This document shows positions 26,204 through 34,856 of a DNA stretch of 64,000 nucleotides, piece by piece. Source of the stretch: an uncultured Propionibacteriaceae bacterium (lineage in GTDB: Bacteria > Actinomycetota > Actinomycetes > Propionibacteriales > Propionibacteriaceae); assembly GCA_937926975.1 (NCBI GenBank), contig CALBCJ010000023.1:1-64000 (forward strand). The letters run 5' to 3'. Made by a program: the position numbers and the translations under genes. Each line of letters starts with the position of its first letter. Position 1 is the first letter of the stretch. The notes below the pieces were generated by a model that was not told where the DNA came from, ran no database searches, and was given only the letters and a program-made list of their open reading frames with translations.

Positions 26204-26294
26204 GGTCCGTCCCTGTGCGGGCTGCCAGGGCCGCGAACTCGGTCCCGATCGCGCCCGCCCCGCAGGTCCGTCCCTGTGCGCGGGCTGTCAGGGC
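26204..26294. repeat. two direct repeats upstream of the moxR operon
   Basis: GGTCCGTCCCTGTGCG followed by a GGGCTG(C/T)CAGGGC block occurs at 26204-26232 and, with a CG insertion, at 26265-26294. A related GGTCCGTCTCTGTGCGGG lies near 34604. The motif resembles one arm of the 75-bp inverted element. The remainder of 26102-26344 shows no gene. Confidence 0.5.
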
Positions 26295-26344
26295 GGTGCC
26301 CCTGGGACTCACCGGGTTGTCCTCCTGACCCTTACCCTGGTCAG

Positions 26345-27337
26345 GTGTCTTTCACCCGACTGACCCGCGAGGAGCTGGCCCGCGCCCAGCAGCTGCTGAC
26401 GACCTTCCACCACAGCTACTCCGCCAAGGTGGTGGGGCAGATCAACCTCTCCCGGGCGCTGCTGGTGACCCTGCTGAGCCGCGGCCACATCCTCCTGGAG
26501 TCAGTCCCCGGGCTGGCGAAGACCCTGGCCGCAGCCACGATGGCCAGCGCCGTCCAGGCCAGTTTCGCGCGCATCCAGTGCACCCCCGACCTGCTGCCCA
26601 GCGACATCCTCGGCACCCAGGTGTACGACGCGCAGCACGCCCGGTTCGTCACCAAGCTCGGCCCCGTCCACGCCAACTTCGTGCTCCTGGACGAGATCAA
26701 CCGCTCCTCGGCGAAGACCCAGTCGGCGATGCTGGAGGCGATGCAGGAGCGCCAGACCACGGTCGGTGGCGAGACCCACCGGCTGCCCGAGCCGTTCCTC
26801 GTCCTGGCCACCCAGAACCCCATCGAGGAGGAAGGGACGTACGTCCTGCCGCAGGCGCAGATGGACCGCTTCCTGCTCAAGGAGATCGTCGACTACCCGG
26901 CCCCCCACGAGGAGCTGGAGGTGCTGAACCGGGTCGAGTCGGGGGTGCTGTCCGACCGTACGGTGCCGGCGGTGCTCACCACCGACGACATCGCCTTCCT
27001 GCAGGACCTGGCGTCGCGGGTCTACGTCGACGAGGTGATCAAGCGGTACATCGTGGCCCTGGTCAACGCCACCCGCTACCCGGCGCAGGCGATCGGGCAG
27101 GAGCGGGCCGGCTACCTCGAGTACGGGGCCAGCCCCCGCGGCGCGATCGCGCTGCTCCAGGTGGCCAAGGCGGTGGCGGTGCTCAACGACCGCGACCACG
27201 TGATCCCCGAGGACGTCAAGGCGCTGCGGCACTCCGTGCTGCGGCACCGGCTGGTGCTGACCTTCGAGGCGGTCGCCGACCGGGTCCGGCCCGAGATGAT
27301 CATCGACTCGGTCTTCGACGCGGTGCCCACCCCCTGA
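26345..27337 (+). CDS. MoxR-family AAA+ ATPase
   Basis: A 330-residue AAA+ ATPase of the MoxR group, which act as chaperones for VWA-domain partners. The Walker A region is degenerate, reading SVPGLAKT where GxPGxGKT is usual (about 48-55). Walker B is FVLLDEINRSS, sensor 1 is LATQNPIEEEGTYVLPQAQMDRF, and sensor 2 lies in ASPRGAIALL. The GTG at 26345 has no good ribosome site; TACCCT about 6 bp upstream could be a -10 for leaderless transcription. It leads a six-gene operon with a DUF58 protein, two VWA proteins and a TPR protein. Confidence 0.88.
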   Translation: MSFTRLTREELARAQQLLTTFHHSYSAKVVGQINLSRALLVTLLSRGHILLESVPGLAKTLAAATMASAVQASFARIQCTPDLLPSDILGTQVYDAQHARFVTKLGPVHANFVLLDEINRSSAKTQSAMLEAMQERQTTVGGETHRLPEPFLVLATQNPIEEEGTYVLPQAQMDRFLLKEIVDYPAPHEELEVLNRVESGVLSDRTVPAVLTTDDIAFLQDLASRVYVDEVIKRYIVALVNATRYPAQAIGQERAGYLEYGASPRGAIALLQVAKAVAVLNDRDHVIPEDVKALRHSVLRHRLVLTFEAVADRVRPEMIIDSVFDAVPTP

Positions 27338-27340
27338 GCC

Positions 27341-28270
27341 ATGGCCCTGCTGACCAAGGTCAAGACCCGGATGGCGGTGCACGCGCACCGCAAGGTCCGG
27401 GGCCTGCTCGACGGCGCGTACGCCTCGGTGCAGCTGGGCCGGTCGATGGACTTCTTCGACCTGCGCGAGTACGTGCCGGGTGACGAGGTGAAGGACATCG
27501 ACTGGAAGTCGTCGGCCCGCCGCGGCGAGCTGCTGGTGAAGCGCTTCGTCGCCGACCGCAAGCACACCGTCCTCCTGTGCGTCTCCACCTCCCAGACCAT
27601 GGCCGCGCTCTGCTCCCCGCCCCGGCCCGCCTGCCACTGCCCGCAGCCCTGCCGCTGCCCGCAGCTCCCCACGTACAAGCGGGATGTGGCGGTGCTGGCG
27701 GCCGGGATCCTGGGCTGGCTGGCGGTACGGCACGGCGACTGGGTCAGCCTGGTCCACGGCAACCGCGAGCAGGTGCACTGGCTGCGCCCGGCGTCACGGG
27801 AGGACGCGCTGGAGCGGATGCTCCAGCAGATCCAGGCCGGCTGCCAGCCCGAGTCCCCCGAGCCTGCCCTGGGATCGCTGCTTGACTACGTGGTTCGCAG
27901 CGTACGGCGGCGCACGATCCTGGTCGTGATCGCCGACGACGTGGACCTTGACGGCGAGACCGAGCACCAGCTGAACCGGCTCCGGGCTCAGCACGAGGTG
28001 CTCTTTCTGACCATCGGTGACCTCGACCCGACCGACCCGGCCCTGGGCCGTACCGGCCTCGTCGACCAGGCCCACCGGCTGGCCTGGCCGCCGCTGCTGC
28101 GCAGCGCCGAGCTGCACCGGGCGGTGGCCGCCGAGGCCGCTCAGCGCCACCAGCGCCGCGGCCGGCAGCTGGACCGGCTCGGGATCGCCGGGGAGCACAT
28201 CACCGACGAGGCCGACGTGATCGGCTCGATCTTCACCCTCCTGGAACGGCACCGGCATGCGCGCGCTTGA
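27341..28270 (+). CDS. DUF58 protein with altered MIDAS and Cys-rich insert
   Basis: A 309-residue protein. The family motif FFDLREYVPGDEVKDIDWKSSARRGELLVKRF lies at about 38-69. The following VWA-like core should carry D-x-S-x-S, but it reads C80-V-S-T-S84, so the metal-binding Asp is replaced by Cys. Directly after, residues 91-110 form a Pro/Cys-rich insert with five cysteines (CSPPRPACHC.PQPCRC) not usual for the family. The rest (VSLVHGN, ILVVIADD) is normal. It follows the moxR gene by 3 bp and is probably its direct partner. Confidence 0.85.
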   Translation: MALLTKVKTRMAVHAHRKVRGLLDGAYASVQLGRSMDFFDLREYVPGDEVKDIDWKSSARRGELLVKRFVADRKHTVLLCVSTSQTMAALCSPPRPACHCPQPCRCPQLPTYKRDVAVLAAGILGWLAVRHGDWVSLVHGNREQVHWLRPASREDALERMLQQIQAGCQPESPEPALGSLLDYVVRSVRRRTILVVIADDVDLDGETEHQLNRLRAQHEVLFLTIGDLDPTDPALGRTGLVDQAHRLAWPPLLRSAELHRAVAAEAAQRHQRRGRQLDRLGIAGEHITDEADVIGSIFTLLERHRHARA

Positions 28271-28736
28271 GGTCTTCGGCCCGGTCTCGTACGCGGGCTA
28301 CTGGCTGCCGCTGGCGGTCGCGGCCCTGGTCCTGGCGGTCGCGGGCCCGCTCGCGATCTGGTGGCTCACCCGGCCCGCGCCCCCTCCCCCGCTGCCGCCG
28401 CCCCCGCCGCCGCCAAACCCGGAGCTGGCCCGCCGCGAGGCGCTGGCCGAGATCGCCCAGATCCGTACGGCCCTGGCCGACGGCTCGCTCGGGCCCAAGC
28501 CCGCGAGCCAGCGGCTGAGCCGGGTGGTCCGTACGTTCCTGGCCGGGCGCGGCCGGGCCGACCTCGACTCGATGACCCTGTACGAGCTGCGCCAGGACCC
28601 CCGGCTGGCGCCGGTGGCCGACTTCGTGGCCGGGGTGTACCAGCCGGCCTTCGGGCCGGTCGCTGAGGGTGAGGCGGCCCAGCTGCTGGACCGGTCGGCG
28701 CAGGAGGCGGAGAGGCTGGTGGTGACGTGGGCCTGA
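28257..28736 (+). CDS. DUF4381-like membrane protein of the Bat-type operon
   Basis: A 159-residue protein. One helix (about 13-38) is followed by a Pro-rich linker (PAPPPPLPPPPPPP) and a helical cytosolic domain with RTALADGSLGPKPASQRLSRVVRTFLAGR. It resembles the DUF4381 subunits that stand between DUF58 and VWA genes in moxR operons; the match is by position and layout. It overlaps the upstream gene by 14 bp and the downstream gene by 10 bp. Confidence 0.65.
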   Translation: MRALEVFGPVSYAGYWLPLAVAALVLAVAGPLAIWWLTRPAPPPPLPPPPPPPNPELARREALAEIAQIRTALADGSLGPKPASQRLSRVVRTFLAGRGRADLDSMTLYELRQDPRLAPVADFVAGVYQPAFGPVAEGEAAQLLDRSAQEAERLVVTWA

Positions 28737-29680
28737 GGTACTGGCCGCTGGCGCTGGCCCTGCTGGTGGGCTTTGCGGTCCTCGGGTACTGGTGGTGGCG
28801 CCACCGCCCGGCCCCGGCCGAGGGCAGCCTGCTGGTCGCCAACACCGACGCCCTGCGCCGTGCCCCGGCGTTTCGCCAGCAGGCCCGGCGACTGCTCCGG
28901 TGGAGCACCGTACAAGTGCTCTCACTAGGGATGATGGTGGTCGGCGGGTGGCTGCTCGCGGGACGGCTGGGCAGCAGTGACGAGAGCCCCTCGGTCCAGC
29001 ACAACCGCGACATCATGCTCTGCCTCGACATCTCCGGCTCGATGCGCAACGTCGACACCCAGCTGCTCAAGGGCTTCAGCGAGATCGCCCGGGGGCTGCG
29101 GGGGGAGCGGGTCGGGCTCACCATCTGGAACTCGTCGGCCGTGGTGAAGTTCCCGCTGACCAGCGACTACGACTTCATCGCCGAGCAGCTGAGGGACGGC
29201 GCCGAGAAGATGGAGAAGCTCAGCTCGAGCTTCACCTCCGGGGCGAACGAGGGCAGCGGGTCAAGCCTGATCGGCGACGGGATCGTCTCCTGCCTGCAGC
29301 GTTTCGACCGTCTCGACACCGAGCGGGCCCGGACCCTGGTGCTGGCCACCGACAACGACCTCGCCGGGGACCCGCTGTTCACCGTCGAGGAGGCCTTCGC
29401 CCTGCTGAAGGAGCAGAAGGTGGTGACCTTCACCATCAGCCCGTACGACGACGCCGAGTACGTGCAGCTGCGCCGGCTGGCCGAGGACGGTGGCGGCGCC
29501 GGCTACCTGCTGGGCAGCAACCAGGCGGGCCGGGAGATCGTCCGGTCGATCCAGTCCCGGGAGGCGTCGCGGCTGCAGGGCGAGAAGCAGCTGGTGCTGC
29601 AGGACCTCTCAGCGCTCGGGCTGAGCCTGCTCACGGTCGGCCTGGTGGGCTGGCTGGTGGCCTCGCGGAAGGTGGTGTGA
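28727..29680 (+). CDS. VWA-domain membrane protein (BatA-like)
   Basis: A 317-residue membrane protein. Helices lie near residues 5-20, near 65-85 and at the C-terminus (about 290-312). The VWA domain between them has an intact MIDAS, DISGS, in RDIMLCLDISGSMRNVD, with TLVLATDNDLAG further on. In Bat-type operons such proteins are thought to form a membrane complex handled by MoxR. The GTG at 28727 is inside the upstream gene, and the stop overlaps the next start region. Confidence 0.82.
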   Translation: MGLRYWPLALALLVGFAVLGYWWWRHRPAPAEGSLLVANTDALRRAPAFRQQARRLLRWSTVQVLSLGMMVVGGWLLAGRLGSSDESPSVQHNRDIMLCLDISGSMRNVDTQLLKGFSEIARGLRGERVGLTIWNSSAVVKFPLTSDYDFIAEQLRDGAEKMEKLSSSFTSGANEGSGSSLIGDGIVSCLQRFDRLDTERARTLVLATDNDLAGDPLFTVEEAFALLKEQKVVTFTISPYDDAEYVQLRRLAEDGGGAGYLLGSNQAGREIVRSIQSREASRLQGEKQLVLQDLSALGLSLLTVGLVGWLVASRKVV

Positions 29681-30627
29681 TGCCTGTCAACCCGTTCTGG
29701 CCCGCGGTCCTGGCTGGTGCCGCCGGAGTCGCCGGGGTGCTCGTCTGGTACCGGAGCGCCTCCGGGCGGGTCCTCGGGCGGCGGCTGCTGATCGCTGTCC
29801 TGGTGCTGGTGGCGGGGCTGCGGCCCGGCTTCGGGGCCGGCGCGGGGCAGGGGCAGGTCACCAGCCTGGACGTGGTGGTCATGCTGGACCGCAGCCTGTC
29901 GATGGTGGCCGAGGACTACAACGGTGCCAGCCCCCGGGTGGAGGGTGCCCGGGCCGACATCCGGCTGCTCCTGGAGCGCTTCCCCGGGGCCCGGTTCTCG
30001 GTGGTGACCTTCGACTACGTGGGGCGGCTGGAGCTGCCCCTGACGACCGACACCACGGCTGTGATGAGCCTGGTCGAGGTGGCTGGCCCGCGGGAGTACC
30101 TGAACAAGGGCAGCTCGATCGACGCCGGCCAGGAGGCCGCCGAGACCGTGCTGGCCCGGTCAGCGGAGCGGACCCCGAAGCGGCAGCGGATGCTGGTCTA
30201 CATCGGTGACGGGGAGCAGACCACCGAGGCCCCGGTGAGGTCCTTTGCCGGGCTGAGGACCTACCTGTCCGGTGCGCTGGTGCTGGGGTACGGGACCAGC
30301 GAGGGCGGCCGGATGAAGGAGGGCTCCAGCTACGTCACCGACGTGACCACCTTGAGCGACGCCCGCTCGACGATCGACGAGGGCAACCTGCAGCGGATCG
30401 CCAGCGAGCTGGGCGGCAGCTACCAGCACCGGACCGCGCCGGGGCCGCTGCAGGTGGCCGCACCAGGCACCCAGAGCACCGGCGCGCAGATGGTCTCGGC
30501 CGGCAACGACTGGGCCTGGCTGGTCGGGCTGCTGCTGCTCGTACCGGTGCTGTGGGAGCTGTGGGACTCGGCCCACCTGCGCCGCGCGGCGGGCCGGCTG
30601 GCTGGTGGGCGGAAGGAGCCTGGATGA
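29680..30627 (+). CDS. VWA-domain membrane protein (BatB-like)
   Basis: A 315-residue protein with helices at about residues 3-20, 28-45 and near 275-295. The VWA domain has a complete MIDAS, DRSLS, in LDVVVMLDRSLSM, and RMLVYIGDGEQTTE as a later core strand. I chose ATG 29680 (TGATG overlap) because GGAAGG is 8 bp upstream; GTG 29677 is also in frame. It is the second VWA protein of the operon and probably pairs with the BatA-like one. Confidence 0.82.
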   Translation: MPVNPFWPAVLAGAAGVAGVLVWYRSASGRVLGRRLLIAVLVLVAGLRPGFGAGAGQGQVTSLDVVVMLDRSLSMVAEDYNGASPRVEGARADIRLLLERFPGARFSVVTFDYVGRLELPLTTDTTAVMSLVEVAGPREYLNKGSSIDAGQEAAETVLARSAERTPKRQRMLVYIGDGEQTTEAPVRSFAGLRTYLSGALVLGYGTSEGGRMKEGSSYVTDVTTLSDARSTIDEGNLQRIASELGGSYQHRTAPGPLQVAAPGTQSTGAQMVSAGNDWAWLVGLLLLVPVLWELWDSAHLRRAAGRLAGGRKEPG

Positions 30628-31517
30628 GAAGGCTACGGTCGGTACGGGTGAGGCTGCTGCTCGGCTTCGCCCCGCTGGCGCTGCTGATGCTGGTCTTCGC
30701 GGGCAAGGTGCTGCTGATGGTGGGCGCCAACGAGTCCGGCCGCGAGGCGTACGCGCAGCAGGCGTACGAGACCGCGGAGGCTGACTTCGGACGCAACCGC
30801 CGCGGTGACCTGCTGCAGGACTGGGTGGCCTCGTACAACCGGGGCACGACGCTGGTCCGGATGCACCGGTACGAGGAGGCGCGGGCCGACCTGGAGCGGG
30901 CGCTGGCCCGGGTGCCGGCCGAGTACGACTGCACGGTCCGGGTCAACCTGGTGCTGGCGATGGAGGGGCAGGCCGACGACCTGATGACCCAGCGGCGGGC
31001 GGCGGACGCCGAGCAGCTGTACGCAGCGGCCCGGGAGCTGCTGCGCCAGGGGGGCTGCGGCAGCCCGGAGTCGACGAGTCCCAGCCCGGGGGCCTCGGGC
31101 TCGCAGTCAGCCTCCCGCCGGCCCTCGTCGAGGCAGCCGTCCACGGGCCAGCCATCGACCGGGCAGTCGGGCCAGCCGTCGACTGGGCAGTCGGGCCAGC
31201 CGACCACCAGCCAGCCCGAGCCGACCTCACCCGAGCAGCGCCGCGAGCAGGAGCAGCAGCAGGCCCAGGACGCCGACCAGCGCCTGGACGAGAAGCAGCA
31301 GCAGGCCCAGCGGGAGGCTGAGAAGCAGCGCTCCCGGGAGTCGCGGCGGGCTAGCGCGACCCCCACCGCGCCCAGCAGCCGCCCCTCGCAGGACCCGCAG
31401 CAGCAGGAGTCCAGGCTCAACGAGAAGAACGATGAGGGCCAGAGGTCTGACCGGGAGGCCAAGGACCGCGACGACCGCTCCGCGGGTCCTACGGCCACCG
31501 CCAAGCGTCGCTGGTAG
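30624..31517 (+). CDS. TPR membrane protein (BatC-like)
   Basis: A 297-residue protein. One N-terminal helix (about 8-32) is followed by a short TPR region (AYETAEADFGRNR, YNRGTTLVRMHRYEEARADLERALA). From about residue 150 it is low complexity: repeats of QPSTGQSG type, then a Gln/Glu/Arg-rich likely coiled coil to the end. It starts at an ATG overlapping the BatB-like stop (ATGA) and closes the operon. Confidence 0.78.
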   Translation: MRRLRSVRVRLLLGFAPLALLMLVFAGKVLLMVGANESGREAYAQQAYETAEADFGRNRRGDLLQDWVASYNRGTTLVRMHRYEEARADLERALARVPAEYDCTVRVNLVLAMEGQADDLMTQRRAADAEQLYAAARELLRQGGCGSPESTSPSPGASGSQSASRRPSSRQPSTGQPSTGQSGQPSTGQSGQPTTSQPEPTSPEQRREQEQQQAQDADQRLDEKQQQAQREAEKQRSRESRRASATPTAPSSRPSQDPQQQESRLNEKNDEGQRSDREAKDRDDRSAGPTATAKRRW

Positions 31518-31590
31518 CCGCCCGGCTGTCTGCTCGCCCCAGAGCCAGACCTGGCGCATCGAGCCCCGGGAGCCGCCCCCGCCTAACCGC

Positions 31591-31619
31591 TTGACATGTA
31601 GTACACACCACATTTTACT
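31591..31619 (+). promoter_or_regulatory. sigma-70-type promoter for the sugar transporter
   Basis: TTGACA (31591-31596), 17 bp, then TTTACT (31614-31619) form a near-consensus promoter in otherwise G+C-rich DNA. The 5' leader to the ATG at 31891 would be about 265 nt, unusually long; it contains several possible hairpins, such as CGTACC/GGTACG-type arms near 31842-31865. No gene is seen in 31518-31890. Confidence 0.6.
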
Positions 31620-31890
31620 TACTGCATGTCCTGCGTCACACGAGGGCGGGCCCCACCCCGGCCCGTGAGCCCCAGGCCCTCAGGATCCCCCCGGTGCAGG
31701 CCCACGAGCCGGCACCCCTCGCGCAGGGACGCTGCCCGCGGTACACGGCCGGGCAGCGACAGGCCACGTCCCTCTCCACGTGCGTCTGCCTGCGCACGCA
31801 GGCGTCCGCCGCCTCACCCCACCCACTTCCGCTCTCTCCGGCGTACCGCACGGCACGTGGGTACGCACCTACCCCAGGAGAAGTCAGCAC

Positions 31891-33276
31891 ATGAACTCAC
31901 TCGTCCTGCGCTCATCCATAGTCGCCGCCGTCGGAGGACTCATCTTCGGTTTTGATACCGCCGTCATCTCCGGAGCCCAGGAAAGCCTCACGCACTACTT
32001 CAAGATCAACGGCATCCAGTACGGCTTCGTGGTGGCCACCGCCCTCATCGGTACCATTATCGGGGCCGTGATCGCCAGCAGGCCCGCCGACCGCTACGGA
32101 CGCAAGCGCGTCCTGGTGTGGATCGGCTTCCTCTTCCTCGCCGGGTCCCTGCTCACGGCGGTCGCCCCCGACCTGTGGTCCCTCATGGCCTTCCGGCTCC
32201 TGGGAGGCGTAGGCGTGGGCATGGCCAGCGTCCTGTCCCCCATCTACACCGCGGAGATCGCCCCGCCCTCCAGGCGCGGCCGCCTGGTGGGCCTGGTGCA
32301 GCTGTCCGTGGTCATCGGCATCCTCACGGCCTACCTGTCCAACTACGTGGTCCTCAAGCTCATCCCGGAGGACCCGAGCTACACCAGGTGGCGCTACATG
32401 CTCGCCGCCATGGCCATCCCCACGCTCATCTTCCTGAGCCTGCTGCCCACTATCTGCGAGACCCCCCGCTGGCTCATCAGCCACGGCCGCACTGAGGAGG
32501 GCGAGGCCGTCGCCCACCGCCTGAGCGGCGACGACGAGGAGGCCGCCACCATGGTCGCCGAGATCAGGTCCCAGATCGAGCAGGACCAGGCCCTCAACGC
32601 GACCAAGGCACCCTTCTTCGTCAGGCAGAACCGCAAGGTCATCCTCCTGGCCATCGCCATCGCGGCCTTCAACCAGCTCTCGGGTATCAACGCCGTCCTG
32701 TACTACGCCCCCGAGATCTTCAGGCTCGCCGGCTTCGGCACGGAGGCCTCCTTCCTGCAGTCCGTCGGGATCGGCCTGGTCAACCTGGTGGCCACCATGA
32801 TGGCGGTCTCCGTGATCGACCGGCTCGGGCGCCGCAGGCTCATGCTCATCGGGACCATCGGCTACCTGATCTCCCTGGGGACCCTGACCTTCCTGTTCCT
32901 CGCCGTCATCAAGGACGGCAGCGGCTCCGGCGGGGCCTCCTACCTGGTGCTCGTGGCCCTGGCCCTGTTCATCGCCTCGCACGCCTTCGGTGAGGGGTCG
33001 GTCATCTGGGTCTTCCTGTCCGAGATCTTCCCCTCGCGCATCAGGGCACGAGGGCAGTCGCTGGGCTCGCTGACCCACTGGACCGCAGCCGCGGTCATCA
33101 CCTGGCTCTTCCCCGGGGTCGTGGAGAGCATCGGGCCCGCGGCCGGCTTCGGCTTCTTCTTCGTGTGCATGGTGGGCCTGCTGCTCTGGGTGCTCTTCGT
33201 CATGCCTGAGACCAAGGGCATCGCCCTGGAGGACATGGACAAGCACCTGGGCCTGGAGTCCTCTGAGAAGTCCTGA
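31891..33276 (+). CDS. sugar porter family MFS transporter
   Basis: A 461-residue, 12-helix sugar:proton symporter. Family motifs are present: GFDTAVISGA in helix 1, DRYGRKRVL after helix 2, CETPRWLISHGR before the central loop, NQLSGINAVLYYAPEIF in helix 7, DRLGRRRLML, and PETKG near the end. AGGAGA supports ATG 31891. Tyr codons here follow GCC, TCC and GGC, and AGG is often used for Arg, unlike the host genes that favour CGTAC contexts, so it was probably acquired from another actinobacterium. It has its own promoter and a strong terminator. The sugar is not known. Confidence 0.88.
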   Translation: MNSLVLRSSIVAAVGGLIFGFDTAVISGAQESLTHYFKINGIQYGFVVATALIGTIIGAVIASRPADRYGRKRVLVWIGFLFLAGSLLTAVAPDLWSLMAFRLLGGVGVGMASVLSPIYTAEIAPPSRRGRLVGLVQLSVVIGILTAYLSNYVVLKLIPEDPSYTRWRYMLAAMAIPTLIFLSLLPTICETPRWLISHGRTEEGEAVAHRLSGDDEEAATMVAEIRSQIEQDQALNATKAPFFVRQNRKVILLAIAIAAFNQLSGINAVLYYAPEIFRLAGFGTEASFLQSVGIGLVNLVATMMAVSVIDRLGRRRLMLIGTIGYLISLGTLTFLFLAVIKDGSGSGGASYLVLVALALFIASHAFGEGSVIWVFLSEIFPSRIRARGQSLGSLTHWTAAAVITWLFPGVVESIGPAAGFGFFFVCMVGLLLWVLFVMPETKGIALEDMDKHLGLESSEKS

Positions 33277-33292
33277 CTAGGGCTCCTGACCC

Positions 33293-33333
33293 GGTTGTGC
33301 GCCGCCCTCCGTCAGGGAGGGCGGCGCACAACC
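33293..33333 (+). terminator. strong hairpin terminator after the sugar transporter
   Basis: A perfect 18-bp stem (GGTTGTGCGCCGCCCTCC and its complement) with a 5-base loop begins 17 bp after the stop. There is only a short T tract, as is common in high-G+C genomes. It also lies beyond the end of the convergent lysozyme-like gene. The 33334-33465 stretch holds only G+C-rich palindromic sequence. Confidence 0.8.
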
Positions 33334-33465
33334 GTTCCGGCCCGCGGGCCCCGCGGGCCCGGGACCCGGGCGACCTACAGCCCTGCCCTGGGGCGGGTGC
33401 GCCCGCTGGAGTGCCGCCAGCGCCGCGCTCAGCTCGTCAAGCGCGGCGAAGGCGGCGGCCAGGGC

Positions 33466-34422
33466 CTAGTCGATCAGGGAGCGCCAGGTCAGGGGTCCGC
33501 AGACCTGGTCGACCTGGAGGCCGTTGGCCTTCTGGTACGCGCCGAGGGCAGCGGCGGTGGCAGGGCCGAAGCTGCCGTCCAGGTCGATCCCGTGGCCGGC
33601 CTCGCGCAGCTCGGACTGCAGCGCCCGGACCTGGTCCCCGGTGGCTCCGGAGCTGACCACCGGCAGGATCGCCGACCAGGTCTTCGGGCCGACCACCCCG
33701 TCTGGGTCGAGGCCGTGGCCACGCTGGTAGCTGACCACCGCGGCCCGGGTGCCGGGGCCGAAGCTGCCGTCGACGTCGAGCGTCTGCCCGTTGTGGCGCA
33801 GGAGGTACTGCAGGGTGGTGACCGCGGAGCCGGTCCGGCCCTGGGAGAGCACCGGCAGGTCGGTGTCACCACCACCGCCGCCGCCACCACCGCCGCCCGA
33901 GCCGTACCGGGCGTACACCTGCTGTGCGTACGCCACCCGCCGGTCGTTGTGGCAGATCCCGCAGCCCTCGTAGTGCTTGGAGAAGGCCAAGGTGGCGCTG
34001 CGGATGTCGCCGGTGGCGACCAGGGCCTGGTAGGCGCCGCGGTGGGTGCCGTGCAGCTCGTGCCAGACGAAGTCGAGCTGCAGCGACAGCGACCAGGGGT
34101 CGCGGCCCTGGTTCCGAGCGAACGAGACCAGGGTCGCCCAGCGCTGGTTGACCGTCCACTGGGCGATTCCGCGTCCCGGGCCGCCGCCTTCCTGGCGGCG
34201 GTCGGGGTGCATCACACCGTCGCCCTTGTGTGACTCCTGGATGAAGTTGCCGATGATCGCGGCCGCGTGGACCGCACTCAGACCAGCCTTGCGGAAGTAC
34301 TGGAAGCCGATCTCGTTGTTGTTCTCTGCAGCGTCGGCGGCGAAGGCGGTGCCTAGGCAGATCCCGGCGACGCTGATGCCGGTCGCGGTGAGCAGAGTAC
34401 GGCGAGTGATGGGGGTCAGCAT
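33466..34422 (-). CDS. exported lysozyme-like protein with two peptidoglycan-binding repeats
   Basis: A 318-residue cell-wall enzyme candidate. The N-terminus (RRTLLTATGISVAGICLGTAFA) resembles a Tat or Sec signal. Residues about 33-170 match the phage-tail lysozyme domain (FRKAGLSAVHAAAIIGNFIQES, GIAQWTVNQRW, QLDFVWHELHG). The Glu in FIQES is the likely catalytic acid. A run of about ten Gly (near 175-185) links to two PG_binding_1 repeats (VTTLQYLLRHNGQTLDVDGSFGPGTRAAV, VRALQSELREAGHGIDLDGSFGPATAAAL). It probably cleaves or remodels peptidoglycan outside the cell. Confidence 0.82.
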   Translation of the reverse strand: MLTPITRRTLLTATGISVAGICLGTAFAADAAENNNEIGFQYFRKAGLSAVHAAAIIGNFIQESHKGDGVMHPDRRQEGGGPGRGIAQWTVNQRWATLVSFARNQGRDPWSLSLQLDFVWHELHGTHRGAYQALVATGDIRSATLAFSKHYEGCGICHNDRRVAYAQQVYARYGSGGGGGGGGGGDTDLPVLSQGRTGSAVTTLQYLLRHNGQTLDVDGSFGPGTRAAVVSYQRGHGLDPDGVVGPKTWSAILPVVSSGATGDQVRALQSELREAGHGIDLDGSFGPATAAALGAYQKANGLQVDQVCGPLTWRSLID

Positions 34423-34626
34423 TGACAGATCCTCTCGACTGGGGTGTGAGGCTCAGCAGCAGCGTACGGCCAGAAGGGTTCTCTGTCAGGGAGTTCGCCG
34501 AGCTGGCGGGCTGTCTCCGACGCCCGGTCAGCACCCGGGACCGGACCACAGCAGCGGGCAGACCCGCCCTGCCGGGCCCGCAGCCGTGCGGTCTGGACTA
34601 CCTCGGTCCGTCTCTGTGCGGGGTCG

Positions 34627-34718
34627 CGCGGTCCGGCTGCGGGGGGGTTACGCGGTCCGGCTGCGGGGGGTTACGCGGTCCGGCTGCGGGGGTCGCGCGG
34701 TCCGGCTGCGGGGGGTCG
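34627..34718. repeat. tandem repeat, four copies of about 23 bp
   Basis: The unit CGCGGTCCGGCTGCGGGGG plus TTA or TCG is repeated four times (34627-34650, 34651-34673, 34674-34695, 34696-34718), differing mainly in G-run length. It lies in the divergent 434-bp gap (34423-34856) before the SWIM gene. This gap also holds a CACAGCAGCGGGC motif near 34552 that pairs imperfectly with GCCCGCAGCCGTGC near 34580. No gene is seen in the gap. Confidence 0.75.
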
Positions 34719-34856
34719 CGGGACCCCGGCCGGTCCAGGGCCGACTCGTCGGGTATGAGACCGCGATTCCCCGTCTGGCAAGGAGAGACCCGATGCGCTC
34801 GGTGGTGGGCGGGATCACCTTCCGGACGCGGACCACAGGCCCGATAGCCTTCGGCC

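Noticed and set aside
25184..26344. Long plus-strand extension ahead of the moxR gene
   Set aside because: It overlaps the GDPD gene in antisense and lacks domain content; the MoxR fold begins at 26345.
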